DNA from: Chamaecyparis obtusa
Lineage: Eukaryota; Streptophyta; Pinopsida; Cupressales; Cupressaceae
Reading direction: 5' to 3'
Assembly (NCBI GenBank): GCA_027943335.1
Contig: BSBK01001879.1
Span: forward strand, 537,501-601,500
DNA: 64,000 nt
Within the stretch, counting starts at the first letter, position 1; the number at the start of each line of letters is the position of its first letter. This document shows positions 43,647 through 54,990 of the stretch, piece after piece. The translations under genes were made by a program, and so were the position numbers. Under the pieces are notes generated by a model. That model worked only from the letters and a program-made list of their open reading frames with translations. It had not been told where the DNA came from and did no database searches.

Positions 43647-44850
43647 TGTTAGGAATGAATGTTGGATTTTGGCAGTCATTCTGTAGTAGTTGTTGTTGCA
43701 TTCATGACTATGATTGTCATTGATGTCAACACAGTGATCTTCTGGAGACTAACAGAGAAGCAGACAATGTTTTCATTAGCGCACGTGGGATATTGTAGAT
43801 ACAGCTATGCGATGTTGAGGTTATATTCTCTAATATGTTATTTTTCTATGGTTAAGAGTGCAGACATAAATTCATTTATTCATAAAAGTTATGAGCATTT
43901 TGGTGGAAGCAGTATTTAGGCAGTGTTCTTGAGTAGTGATTTGTGGAAATCAGATGATATCTCCTAATCGAGATGGAATCTGGTTTTGTGTAGTTAAAGG
44001 GAAGGTGGAGACACATTGATAGTGATTTGGTTCATAGTGAAAACTTAGAGGTTGCATGAGTGAAGATTTATTACATCTGGAAGTCGACGGTTTTATGTAA
44101 TTCTAATGTAGTGTGTGGAAACTTTTATTTTGTATTTGTGTGCCAACTCATTTGTAATTATTTGAGTGTGGTATAAAGGAAGGAATGTTTTTCTTTATTG
44201 TAAAAAGAAGATTTAGCAATGTGAAAGAAGTGTGAGCATGGTATGGTTGAATGTGAATGTAAGCATGAAGTGAAGAAAAGAGCTAATGAAGTTGTGAAAG
44301 AGAAATTGTGAAGGAAGACATGCAAAGTACAGAGATCTGGAATTGAGATCTGGTGTAGCAGTGAGTGTGGTTTGGCACAGTAAGGAGGTAACATATTTCA
44401 TATTATTCTACTAAATAATATTAAGATTATTTGGATAGTGAGTTCAGTGATCTTACCCTGAAGCTGTTTGGGCAGTGGGTCCTTCTATCTTCCATAACTC
44501 CTAACAGGGTTAGAATCTTTTAATAGGGATTCAAAATCTCCTAATAGGGATTCATATGTACTGAATGTATTTTATAAGATTCCTAATAGAGTCCATCCTT
44601 TCATAAGGAATATTTATATTAGTGCATCTTTTGTGGGCATCATTCCCATCGGGGTTTACTCTTTGATCAAGAGGTTCCCTAGTCAACATATCTTGTGTTA
44701 TTGTGTCATTGTGTATGAATATCTTTATATGGTTGGTAATTACATTGCTTACATGGTTAAATGCTGTTGAAGTTGATAAAGGTTATAATTATCTAATAAC
44801 TAATTCAGCCCCCCCCTCTCAATTATCTTGGTGGACTTTACTTTCTAACA
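43647..44850 (+). repeat. CP4 5' LTR
   Basis: 1,204 bp, TGTTAGGA to TTCTAACA. Stem-loop GTGGGCATCATTCCCATC at 44633; 8-C tract after AATTCAG near the end; CTCCTAACAGGGTTAG and related words at about 44510-44600. Confidence 0.92.
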
Positions 44851-44906
44851 ATTGGTATCAGAGCAGCAGGTCCTTGAAAGAAAAGTTTAATAGCTTAAGG
44901 AGATTC

Positions 44907-45885
44907 ATGGTGAATTTTAGGAAAGAAAGCCCTAAGTTTGATGGAGTAATTTTTGACAGCTGGAAAGAGAAGATGAAGACACATCTACTATGTTTAGGAC
45001 TAGGTTATTGGTTGATTACAAATAATGAGAAGACTATCATTAGAGAAGATAATCTTGAGACATGATCTAAAGATGAGCTAGATCTATTCATGTGTAACAT
45101 ACTTGCAAGAGAAGCACTTTTGATAGCACTTCCGAAGAATGAATACAGTCATGTAAAATGTTTAACTAAAGCCCATGAAATTTGGAAAGCTTTACACTCT
45201 AATTTTGAAGGTGATGAACATGCAAGGAGAGCTAGATTACATAATTGGATATGTGCATTTGAAGATATAAGAATGATGGAAGATAAATCTGTTAGAAGAT
45301 ATATTGGTAGAATGTCAGAAATTGTTGCAGGAATAAAAGCTTGTGGAGGAACAAAGACAAAGAATGAAGTGATATAGAAAATTCTGAGGACATTGGCTCC
45401 TATATTTAAGTAGACAACATAGATGATTGAACAAGGTATAGCTTGTACTACAAACTTTACAAGAGACACTCTTCTTGGAAGATTGGGAGCAGCAGAAATG
45501 AACCTGAGGGTATCAGGAGACTTACCTAGAATGGAGATAGCATTTAGTGCTCTTAATATTTGTCCTACTTTGTCAAGAAGTAATAGTGTGAGTGGAGATT
45601 ATGCTAGCAGCAGTAGATCTAGAAATGAAGAAGATAAGAAGATTGAAGAAGGTATTGCCTTGCTTGTGAAAAGAGAACCAGACGGTAAGAAAAATTTTAA
45701 ATGTTGGACTTGTCAAGAATATGGTCATTTTGCATCTAAGTGTCCTAAGAGAGTTAAGAAGTACAAAAATAATTTTAAGCCAAGAAGATCTAAGGAATGT
45801 TATTATGCTACTGATGAAGATCTTGAAGCTAGTATAGAAAGAACTTTGAGTGAAAGTGAACTGAGATTAATGATGAAATAGGATT
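44907..45885 (+). pseudogene. CP4 gag
   Basis: Starts MVNFRKESPKFDGVIFDSW, close to the CP3 gag start. Open pieces 44703-45065, 45090-45377 and 45423-45881 are all in one frame, broken by TGA near 45063 and TAG at 45375. It contains UBN2-like sequence (YSHVKCLTKAHEIWKALHS) and an intact knuckle CWTCQEYGHFASKC at about 45702-45743. A frameshift follows before protease. Confidence 0.9.
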
Positions 45886-45949
45886 TGTAGCAATTAAAGA
45901 AGAGAATTATGAATCTGATGTTAAGGAAGAAAAATCATTAGTTCCCCAA

Positions 45950-46432
45950 GTTGAAAAGAAATCTAATTAGATTATAGATAGCGGTTGTTCACATCATATG
46001 ACTGGTGACATGAAGAAGTTCATAAAGTTTAACAACTATGATGGAGGAATTGTTAGAGTTGGTAACAACACACCTTGTTTGATTAAAGGTATAGGATCTA
46101 TTACTCTTGATGGAAAGACTAATACTGATGATGTTTATTTTGTTGATGGATTGAAACATAATCTTTCGAGTGTTGGACAGTTAGTGGATAAGGGATATCA
46201 AGTTTGGTTTACTGAGAAAACTTGTGTGATAAAGGATAAAGATGGAAATTTGATTGGAACTGGATCTAGAACCAGAGGTAATGTATTTCAGTTGAATCCT
46301 ACTAAGATGACATGCTTGATTACTAAAATTTATGATAGTTGGTTGTGGCATAGAAGTTTTTGTCATATAAACTTTGATAACATTGTGAAAGTAAGTACTA
46401 CACTTGCAGTAAGGGATTTGCCTAAAATTATG
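45950..46432 (+). pseudogene. CP4 protease and GAG-pre-integrase, truncated
   Basis: The protease site IIDSGCSHHMTGD is intact (about 45970-46010). Then come TDDVYFVDGLKHNLSSVGQL and the GAG-pre-integrase SWLWHRSFCHINFDNI. The frame runs through the deletion junction after RDLPKI and continues with LTR-encoded residues to 46528. The true coding part therefore ends at about 46432. Confidence 0.88.
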
Positions 46433-47211
46433 AAGCTGACAGTTTTGTGTAATTCTAATGTAGCGTGTGGAAACTTTTATTTTGTATTTGTGTGTCGACT
46501 CATTTGTAATTATTTGAGTGTGGTATAAAGGAAGGAATGCTTTTCTTTATTGTAAAAAGAATATGTAGCAATGTGAAAGAAGTGTGAGCATGGTATGGTT
46601 GAATGTGAATGTAAGCATGAAGTGAAGAAAATAGCTAATGAAGTTGTGAAAGCGAAATTGTGAAGGAAGACATGTGAAGTCCAGAGATCTGGAATTGAGA
46701 TCTGGTGTAGTAGTGAGTGCAATTTGGCATAGTAAGGAGGTAACATATTTCATATTATTCTGTTGAATAATATTAAGATTATTTGGATAGTGAGTTCAGT
46801 GATCTTACCCTGAAGCTGTTTGGGCAGTGGGTCCTTCTATCTTCCATAACTCCTAACAGGGTTAGATTCTTTTAAAAGGGATTCAAAATCTCCTAATAGG
46901 GATTCATATGTACTGAATGTATTTCAAAAGACTCCTAACAGAGTCCATCCTTTCACAAGGAATATTTATATTAGTGCATCTTTTGTGGGCATCATTCCCA
47001 CTGGGGTTTACTCTTTGATCAAGAGGTTCCCTAGTCAACATATCTTGTTTTATTATGTCATTGTGTATGAATATCTTTCTATGGTTGGTAATTACATTGC
47101 TTACATGGTTAAATATTGTTGAAGTTGATAAAGGATATAATTATCTGATAACTGATTCAGCCCCCCCCCCCCCCCCTCTTAGTTATCTTTGTGGACTTTA
47201 CTTTCTAACAA
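46432..47211 (+). repeat. CP4 3' LTR, 5'-truncated
   Basis: Matches 44090-44850. The C-tract is expanded to 17 Cs around 47161. Stem-loop GTGGGCATCATTCCCAC at 46985-47001. Ends TTCTAACA. Confidence 0.92.
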
Positions 47212-47249
47212 TTTGATCAACCTCAAGTTGTTAAAATTTCTCTCCAAGG

Positions 47250-47267
47250 CACTTGGCTTTGATACCA
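47250..47267 (-). other. CP3 primer-binding site
   Basis: Minus-strand TGGTATCAAAGCCAAGTG next to the 5' LTR, one base off the usual Met-tRNA site. Confidence 0.88.
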
Positions 47268-47269
47268 AT

Positions 47270-48579
47270 TGTTAGGAATAGTCCTAAGAGATAACTGAGA
47301 GGGGGGGGGGGTGAATCAGTTATCTACAAGTTTCAATTCTTTATCCAATTAATTATACTTAAACATCAAGCATAAACACAATGAAATAACACTTTAACAT
47401 AACACCAATATTTTGGTTATGAGGAAACCCAAATAGGTAAAAACACTAGTGGAAATTAATACCCACTAATAAACTACACTAGTGTATAATGATCCTTGTT
47501 AGAAGATCTTACAACCCTATTAGGAGTTGATCTTTACAATGAAATAAGTACAGTGACCTAGTCAAAGGTCAAACCCTGTTAGGAGTCTATTATGATTGAC
47601 CCTGTTATGGGTGAGGACACACTATCTAAGAGCTCACTGCTCAAAGGGGTGAAGGCTGCAACCTTCTGAATAATAGATACACACTATATCTAGATCTTGG
47701 TGAACTGTGAGGTAGACCTACTATCTTGATCAATTCCAATGAATGGAACACTCTATCTTCTCTATCACATAGACCTCTTCTTTATGTCACAATACTTTGC
47801 ACTCTCTACTCTTCTCTCATCTTTCATCTCCATGTCATGCTCCTAGCGATCACAAATGACCAACTATAAGTATCTTTCCTCTAAATGATATAATAAATTT
47901 GGCTTGTTAGAACCACTTTGAAATAATATTAGAGAAACAATAACACTCTCCAATAACATCTTGATCAGCTCTACTAAGTATGCAACACAAACTGGGACAT
48001 GTCTAAATTAATAAGTGTAGGCGCATGCTACACAGTGTCGGCTCTACCAAATTAAATAATACTTTCTCTTCAAGCTGAATTACATCATTATCTCTTAACC
48101 AAACATTCTTAACTCTTCTTGAATCACTAATCCAAGCACACATACCGAAATGATAGGTGCAACTCATGTACCAATATAATCTCTATCAAATTTTCTGGAT
48201 AAACACAGGAAACTGCAACTGGTGAATAGCGACTACATAACTTCACTTTTACTACACATCAAACTCTATGTCCATGAATGTAACAAAACTAACATGTATT
48301 CATTACATATCCAAATGTGCAAGGCTCCATGATAATTGTACGAACAATCACTCACAGAACACTACCTGTAACTTTGTCAGGAACACTACAGACACAAGCT
48401 GCTATATAACTATCTATACTAACAATTAACCTTTGTGTCCATGATATCATGTTGATAACATGTCCATGCTACATATACTCAAATCTTACTGCATAATTCT
48501 TCCACACATGCTACTTACCATATGTTGTCATCAATGACAAACATACAATCAGCACTAGCTTACTGGCAAATCTCTAATA
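47270..48579 (-). repeat. CP3 5' LTR
   Basis: 1,310 bp copy of 37908-39212. G-tract expanded to 11 Gs. Terminal CA decayed to TA before the GCATA duplication. Confidence 0.93.
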
Positions 48580-48584
48580 GCATA

Positions 48585-49061
48585 CAAAATGATTGGAGCT
48601 CCTTAGATATTTTACAATATACCTAGAGAAATCACTGCTCAATAGAACATACACATACAACTATTGTTGTAAGTTCTCTTCTCAAAACTAGAGCACAAAA
48701 AAAACATTCCTTGTTGTTGCATACCAAAAAAATAATCTCAACTCTCATCTATATGTATAAAACTAGAAACATTCATTTACTTTTTATAATTATCTTTTGC
48801 CCAAAAATAAATCAGATTTCCTCAGTCAGATTCAAAACTTAACTCCTAAGTTACATGAGGATCAAGATAAGATCATTGAGCCACAATTAATTTTGAGTTG
48901 CTGAAAGCTCTTGGAGAATATTGCCAAAATAAAAAGAAAGGTGAGGTGCTGATAGCTACTAGAAGTTGTTGAAACTGCTGGAAGCTCCTGAAGATTAAAT
49001 AAGTAGCTTAGTGTGCACCAGTGAGGCTCAAACAATCAGATTTAATATATAAAATCCAACA
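48585..49061 (-). repeat. CP2 3' LTR, inner part
   Basis: Continues the LTR broken at 37907 and matches 53780-54247. Ends AATCCAACA, followed by the pyrimidine run CTCCCCCTTTGT, the CP2 polypurine tract on the minus strand. Confidence 0.92.
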
Positions 49062-49099
49062 CTCCCCCTTTGTCTTGAGCTGTCAAACAAACAAAAAAA

Positions 49100-50640
49100 T
49101 AGATCATGCTTGATCCACTATGCCAAAAATATTCCTTAATCACTGAAAATTTCCAATGCTTAAAGGCTTGGTGAAGATGTCTGCTAGTTATTTCTCAGTC
49201 CTACAAAACTCCATGTGTATTTCACCATTTTCAACATGTTCACAAATAAAATGATATTTTATTTCTATGTGTTTACTTCTACCATGAAAAATAGGATTTT
49301 TTGTTAAAGCAATGGAAGACATATTATCACAAAATATGGTGGTTGCTTCCACTTGTTCTTCCTTCAAATCAGCTAAGATCCTTCTTAGCCAAATCCCTTG
49401 ACACATTGTTGCATTTTTTTCTATATACTTAGCCTCATCTGTAGATTGGGAAACTATGGATTTCTTCTTGGAAGCCCAAGAAATCACACCAGAACCCATG
49501 TGAAAAAAATAACTGGAAGCACTCTTTTTGTCATCTAAACTTCCAGCCCAATCACTATCTGTATAACCAACTAGCCTAGAATCATTCTCAGCAATATATA
49601 AAATACCATATCCTTTGGTTCCATTCACATACCTCAGGATTCTCTTTCCATCTTGCTAGTGAGTTTCCTTTAGTGTTTCCATAAACCTAGAAATCAAACT
49701 CACTCTATGTATAATGTTGGGCCTAGTTGTTGTTAAGTACATCAAACTTCCAACCAAACTTTTAAACATAGTTAGATTCACACTGCTACTGCAATCTTCC
49801 TTTCTCAACTTAAGACCTACCATTTTTGGTGTTGGGGATTCCTTGTTGTTCAACATTCTAAACCTTTCTAAAATCTGGTTTACATACCTCTCTTGAGAAA
49901 TAAAAATACCAGCATTTGTTTGTTTAACTTTTATGCCTAGAAAATATCTCAGGATTCCTAAATCTATCATTTCAAACTCATTCTTCATAGCTTCTTTAAA
50001 ATAAAAAATAAGACATTCATCATCCCCAGTAAAAATTAGATCATCAACATATAAGACCACAATTAAAATCTTACCATCTACTGCCTTAATGTAAAGAGTA
50101 GGCTCACCATCACTTTTACTAAAACCATTGCTCAATAAATATGAGTCAACTTAGCTATACCATGCTCTTGGTGCTTGCTTTATCCCATAAAGAGATCTCT
50201 TCGACTTATATACTTTATCTTCTTCACTTGTAACTTTATAACCAGGTGGCTGATCCACATAGACTTCTTCTTTCAACACACCATTAAGGAAGGTGGACTT
50301 TACATCCATTTGAAATACCTTCCACTTGTGTTGGGCTATAATTTCTTTAACAACATGCATAGTTTCTATCCTTGAAAGAGGTGCATATGTCTCATCATAG
50401 TCTCTACCAAACTATTTTCTATATCCTTTGATCACCAAACATGCTTTATACTTATCTATTTTTCCTTCAGCATTGCACTTGGTCTTATAAACCCATTTCA
50501 CACCAATAACTTTCTTGTTGGGATTAGTTAGCTCCCAAGTTTCATTTCTTTCTATTGCATCTATGTCCTCATTCATGGCCTCACACCATTTTTCCTCTTT
50601 CACAGCTTCTTCAAAGTAAACTGGATCACTATGAGAAAAT
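49100..50640 (-). pseudogene. CP2 reverse transcriptase and RNase H
   Basis: Pieces 50603-50412, 50360-50151, 50135-49656 and 49628-49188 share one frame, interrupted by single stops. Motifs in order: NETWELTNPNKKVIGVKWVY, QMDVKSTFLNGVL, KRSLYGIKQAPRAWY and YVDDLIFTGDD (catalytic pair intact). Then follow SLMYLTTTRPNI, YTDSDWAGSLDDKKSASSYF and RNase H ending in SIVSQSTDEAKYIE. There the usual AEAEY reads DEAKY. RT copies the element RNA into cDNA inside virus-like particles. Confidence 0.93.
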
Positions 50641-51124
50641 AATGCAAAATTACTATTTTCATCAAAATCATTATACCTTTCATCTTGGTATATCTCCCTT
50701 AGACTCTTAGTATTGTTTCTTGGTAGAAGGGAGGCAAGAGTAGGATCAAAACTCTCTCTACTATTTCTTTTGTGTTGTGCAGGATGTATCCAGAGCTATC
50801 TGGAACCATCAGAAAATCTATGTGTATGATTCTGGAGAAATCCAGAGCTATCCGAAGCTGACTATCTCACTATTTCTAGTTGCTTTCCTTTATGTCTATT
50901 TCTATCAGGAGCAATCCGGAGTTCTCTAGAGCTCTCTATTTCTTTTGTTGCTTCATCTTTTTGATCATCCAACTCATCATCTTCATCAATAATAGGCACT
51001 TTACTTGAAGTGCTAGATGATGCATCCACCGAGACATCCCATGACTCATTCTCTATGAACTCAACATCTCTTGAAATGATGATTATTTTTTTGTAAGAGG
51101 GTTATACAATCTATATTCTTTTGA

Positions 51125-51745
51125 TTATGAACTATAACCTATGAAAATACACTTCTCACCCTCATTATCAAACTTTTTCCTTTTCTCCATTGGTATGTGT
51201 GCATATGCTACACACTCAAACACTCTCAAGTATTCAAATGTCCATCTATGCCTTGCCCATGCCTCAAGAGGTATCTTATCATAGATTAATTTTGTAGGAC
51301 TTCTATTAATTAGGTAAACCACTATTGCTATAGCTTCTCCCCAATATTCAGTTGGAAGACCTTTTTCTTTGAGCATACTTCTTGTTGTCTCAACAATAGT
51401 TCTATTCTTTCTTTCAGCCACTCTATTTTGTTATGGAGTATAACTAGCTGTTAGCTCCTTCCTTATACCATTTTGCCTACAAATTTTCACAAAAATATTG
51501 GAGGTATACTCTTCTCCTCTATCTGACCTTAGGACTTTGATGCAATGTCCACTTTCTTTTTCAGCCTAGGCTTTAAACTCTAAAAACTTATCAAAAGCTT
51601 TCGATTTGTTTTTTAGAAAATAAACCCATGTTGTATGGCTAAAATCATCAATAAAGGTCATGAAATAAGTACTCCCACCTATGGAAGTAACTTCCATAGG
51701 GCCTACCAAATCAGTATGCACCATCTCTAATGGTTCTCAGGCCCT
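51125..51745 (-). pseudogene. CP2 integrase
   Basis: The core reads [19 protein letters not shown] and VLRSDRGEEYTSNIFV (catalytic D, D), then a broken QNRVAERKNR at about 51430 (Glu retained). The open piece 51421-51125 continues with EYWGEAIAIVVYLINRSPT and FECVAYAHIPMEKRKKFDN. A hinge full of stops and a frameshift (50640-51124) connects to RT. Confidence 0.9.
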
Positions 51746-52402
51746 TTTGGATTTACCAAAATTAAAGGGCGGCCTATGTTGCTTACCCAAAATGCAAGAC
51801 TCACACTTGCTACTAGATTCTACAATAATTGGTAAATCATCCACCATTATTTTCTTTGATAGTAAATTCAGACCAGCATAACCAATATTTCCATACCTTA
51901 AATTCCATAACTTAGAAGGATCTTCAGTCACGCTTTTAAAAACTGGTTGCTTCTGAACTACTATACACACTTGCTTGGTAGGTGCATTAATAGATTGAGA
52001 GCTAAAACATGTCTCAATCTTCAACGGAAACATCTGGTTCTTTTTCATTTGGATTCTTGCAACAACTTTCTTGCTCCCATCTTTCTCATAAATGACACAC
52101 TTGTCATTTTCTGACATCACTTTGCATCCATTCTGAATGAGTTGTCCAACACTCATCAAATTGTGCTTAATGCTATGGGAAAAATAAACATGTTGAATCT
52201 CTTTCTTCTCACCTTGCTTGGTGTCGATCATAACATATCCTTTCCCCACAATAGGAACAATTCCATTGTTCCCCATCTTAATTTCAGACTTGTAATTCTT
52301 ATCAATAAAATAAAATAGACTTTCATTACCAATCATATGGTTACTATAGCCACTGTCCAAATACCAAAATTCAAGGTTACCTTCTTCACCAATATTGCAC
52401 AT
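51737..52402 (-). pseudogene. CP2 protease and GAG-pre-integrase
   Basis: 221-codon open frame starting MCNIGEEGNLEFWYLDSG. The protease site is LDSGYSNHMIGN, with D-S-G intact and an unusual Tyr where Cys or Ala is common. Then YFSHSIKHNLMSVGQLI and the GAG-pre-integrase LWNLRYGNIGYAGLNLL with CESC. The His of the usual LWH is Asn. In frame with the integrase piece 51421-51125. Confidence 0.92.
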
Positions 52403-52449
52403 GATGAAGGTTGTGGATTTATTTCTTTCTCCAACATTTACATCAGCAA

Positions 52450-53340
52450 CATTAACATGTTGTGGCTAGTCAATTTTTTTCTTCCAGCATTCATTTGCAT
52501 AGTGCCTAAACTTGTGGCAATAATAGCATTCAACATCGCTCTTATTAGAGCTGCTATTTCTTCTTCCTCCTCAGGGGCTATTCTGAGAGATGCTTACTCC
52601 TTCATGGCCAACTCCTCCAGCATTTCTTTGTTTGGAGTTGTCCTCTTCCTCTAGAACCACATCAAGATTTGTTTCTTCCTCTCCCCCTACCTCTTGCATT
52701 GTCCTAAGCTCTAAAAGCTAGGTATTGAATGGAATTTGTAGACCTATTAATGTGATTCTCATGAGTATGGAAAGAACCCATCAACTCATCAACTGTCAAA
52801 TTGGACAAGTCATTTAACTGTTCAATAGCAATCACAAGTGTATCAAATTTATGAGGTAAACTCCTCAAAATCTTCTCCACAACTCTTTTTTCTTCAATCT
52901 CTTCTCCATTAGCTTTCAACTGACTTAATAAAGTGGAGACTCTAGTGTTCAACTTGGAAATAGATTCATTTTCTTTCATGAGAAAAGACTCAAAATCTCT
53001 TCAAAGCATTTGAAACTTCACAACACAGAATTGATCAGTCCCTTTGAATGTGGTTTCAAGAATATCCCAAGCTTCTTTGGAATAACTAGTTGTTGCTATT
53101 CTTGGAAATAAAGCCTCTGTCAAGGCTACTTCAATCAGGCTCATGGCCTTAGAATCTTTCCTTCTTGTTTCTCTCAACTGAGTCTTCTGACCATTTGTGA
53201 GGGTGGAAAATAGAGCAAGGTCTATTGTATCTATGAATCCATTCTTCACTAGATCCCACAAATCATTTTCTATCATGATGGTCTTCATTTGTCTTTCCCA
53301 AACATGATAGATCTATCCATTAAAGGATGGTGTCTGCTAC
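52450..53340 (-). pseudogene. CP2 gag
   Basis: Begins near 53320 with a TPSFNG-like start region. The open piece 53288-53001 has DLWDLVKNGF and AWDILETTFKGTDQ, the UBN2 gag pattern, and 52979-52704 continues with ISKLNTRVSTLLSQLKANGE and VVEKILRSLPHKFDTLV in the same frame. The zinc-knuckle region near 52490-52520 (CYYCHKFRHYANEC) is present with a changed residue at one position. A frameshift separates it from protease. Confidence 0.9.
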
Positions 53341-53435
53341 CAAACTTTTCTCTCAGCTCCTACCATGTCTCCTACACAATAACTTCAAACACCCAAAAAA
53401 TACAAATTCCCAACTCAATAAGATTAAGGACTCAG

Positions 53436-53449
53436 TAGCTATGATACCA
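53436..53449 (-). other. CP2 primer-binding site
   Basis: Minus-strand TGGTATCATAGC next to the 5' LTR, an initiator Met-tRNA site with one change. Confidence 0.85.
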
Positions 53450-54247
53450 TGTGGAGATTTTAGAAGCAAAAACAAAACAACAAGTACAGGAAAAATTGCT
53501 TCTAAAAATCCAAAGTTTTCACCCAAACTGGGCAGAGCAGTGGAACATAGAGATGGCTGTTTTTTTTCCAACCATGTAATAGAATGAATCAAATGGAGAC
53601 AAAAATAATAATGACAGAAGAGAGCTGGAGATATACAAGCTACTATCTTACTTCTACTTCAAATCTGAAAATTAATTTTACACCTACAAATCTGAAAATA
53701 ATATCTTAGCAAATAAACTAATGTATACAACTATATAGACTAAAAACAACTTGCAACAATTTGGACAATTCATAAAAATTACTAGAGCTCCTTAGATCTT
53801 TTACAATATGCCTAGAGAAATCACTTCTCAATAGAACATACACATACAAGTGTTGTTGTAAGTTCTCTGCTCAAAAATAGAGCACAAAAAAAACATTCCT
53901 TGCTGCTGCATACCAAAAAAAAATCCCAACTCTCATTTATATGTATAAAACTAGAAACATTCATTTCTTTTTATAATTGTCTTTTGCCCAAAAATAAATC
54001 AGATTTCCTCAATCATATTCAAAACATAACTCCTAAGTTACATGAGGATCTAGATAAGATCACTGAGCTGCAATTAATTTTGAGTTGTTGAAAGATCTTG
54101 GAGAATACTACCAAAAAAAAAGAAAGGTGAGGTGCTAAAAACTACTGGAAGCTATTGAAACTGCTAGAAGCTCTTGAAGATTAAATAAGCAGCTTAGTGT
54201 GCATCAGTGAGGCTCAAACAGTCAGATTTAATCAATAAAATCCAACA
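53450..54247 (-). repeat. CP2 5' LTR
   Basis: 798 bp, TGTGGAGA to AATCCAACA on the plus strand; followed by the duplicated target TGGAG. Confidence 0.94.
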
Positions 54248-54252
54248 TGGAG

Positions 54253-54990
54253 AAGATCGCCAGATCATTAGGCACTTTGGTAGATTTAGACACACATATT
54301 GAAAATGGTGACTCATACATATACACTAGGTTAAAGATTGTGGCCATCATGAAGAATCTATCAAAGATCAAACTTAGAGTGTAGGGATGTGATTGGATCC
54401 AATCTATTGATTTGGAAGAGGAAAAAAATTATTGCTTACACTTTAGGAGACATAACCACACCACCAAGGATTTCAGAATGCACAAGGAAAAGGAAATATG
54501 AATCCAAAAGTCATGGGAAACAAGCATGAAGAAAATGAGTACCTATTTGGATGCTAGGGTGGTAAATAGGGATTAAAAGGTGGACACAAACAATCCTATC
54601 ATGGGATCTACAACTGCTATTATTTAAAATAGCAAGCAGAACTCCCCGGGACTTGTAGGATCTTCATATAGGAATGCATTAGAAGGAGGTAGTATTGAGG
54701 ATTTAACAAAGGATCAACCTGAGATGGAAGGGGAACCAAAGGGGGAATCTAGAGATGATGAATTGGGAACTAGTAATATAAGTAACACTAGCCAATCAGC
54801 ATTGAACCTGTTAGGAAAAGGTGGGAAAAATAGGGGCATGAAATCCAATAAGTCCAAGAGTGAGGATCAATCAACTGAGATGGGCTTATTGAGTGTGGTA
54901 GATTTTCTCAAATTGAAAATTTCCAAGGGATTCAATGGAAGCCTTTGTAAATCACTACTTGGGTTGTCAAGACCCTATCAGCCCTAACAA
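54253..54990 (+). pseudogene. DUF4283 protein remnant, copy B second part
   Basis: Continues from 37577 after removing CP2: KIARSLGTLVDLDTHIENG, KIKLRV, WIQSIDLEEEKNYCLHF and the degenerate knuckle FRRHNHTTKDFR. The open tail 54724-54987 (87 aa) is charged and Ser-rich and extends past the point where copy A is cut, ending GLSRPYQP. The two Cys-to-Phe changes in the knuckle are the same as in copy A, so they predate the copying. Confidence 0.75.

Larger units (their letters stand above)
43647..47211 (+). mobile_element. CP4: internally deleted copia element inside CP3
   Basis: Plus-strand element: 5' LTR 43647-44850, primer site TGGTATCAGAGCAG at 44853, gag, protease, then an abrupt junction at about 46432 into the middle of the 3' LTR (46432-47211). 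All of integrase, RT and RNase H and the first ~440 bp of the 3' LTR are gone. The flanks ATCTA and ATTTG could be a decayed duplication of ATCTG (two transitions). It is the innermost and youngest layer of the nest. Confidence 0.9.
37908..48579 (-). mobile_element. CP3: copia element with 1.3-kb LTRs, split by CP4
   Basis: Inserted in the CP2 3' LTR with target duplication GCATA (37903-37907 and 48580-48584). LTRs are 37908-39212 and 47270-48579. It reads on the minus strand with gag, protease, integrase, RT and RNase H. CP4 sits between its primer site and its gag start. Without CP4 it is ~7.1 kb. It is closely related in gag/protease to CP4 and shares LTR signatures with NA1, NA2 and SL1. 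Confidence 0.94.
37583..54247 (-). mobile_element. CP2: full-length copia element, split by CP3
   Basis: Flanked by TGGAG (37578-37582 and 54248-54252). LTRs of ~800 bp begin TGTGGAGA on the plus strand. The 3' LTR is interrupted by CP3 (37583-37907 plus 48585-49061); the 5' LTR is 53450-54247. Without CP3 the element is about 6 kb. Gag, protease, integrase, RT and RNase H are all present on the minus strand, with stops and at least two frameshifts. Confidence 0.94.

Noticed and set aside
44158..44401. Minus-strand frames, repeated at 46510-46753
   Set aside because: They are antisense frames within the two CP4 LTRs, with no domain.
46433..46528. C-terminal extension of the CP4 frame
   Set aside because: This part is LTR sequence read through the deletion junction, not retroelement protein.
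47161..47177. 17-C run as a possible G-quadruplex or assembly artefact
   Set aside because: A single homopolymer run is better explained by slippage of the family C-tract; its exact length may be a sequencing error.
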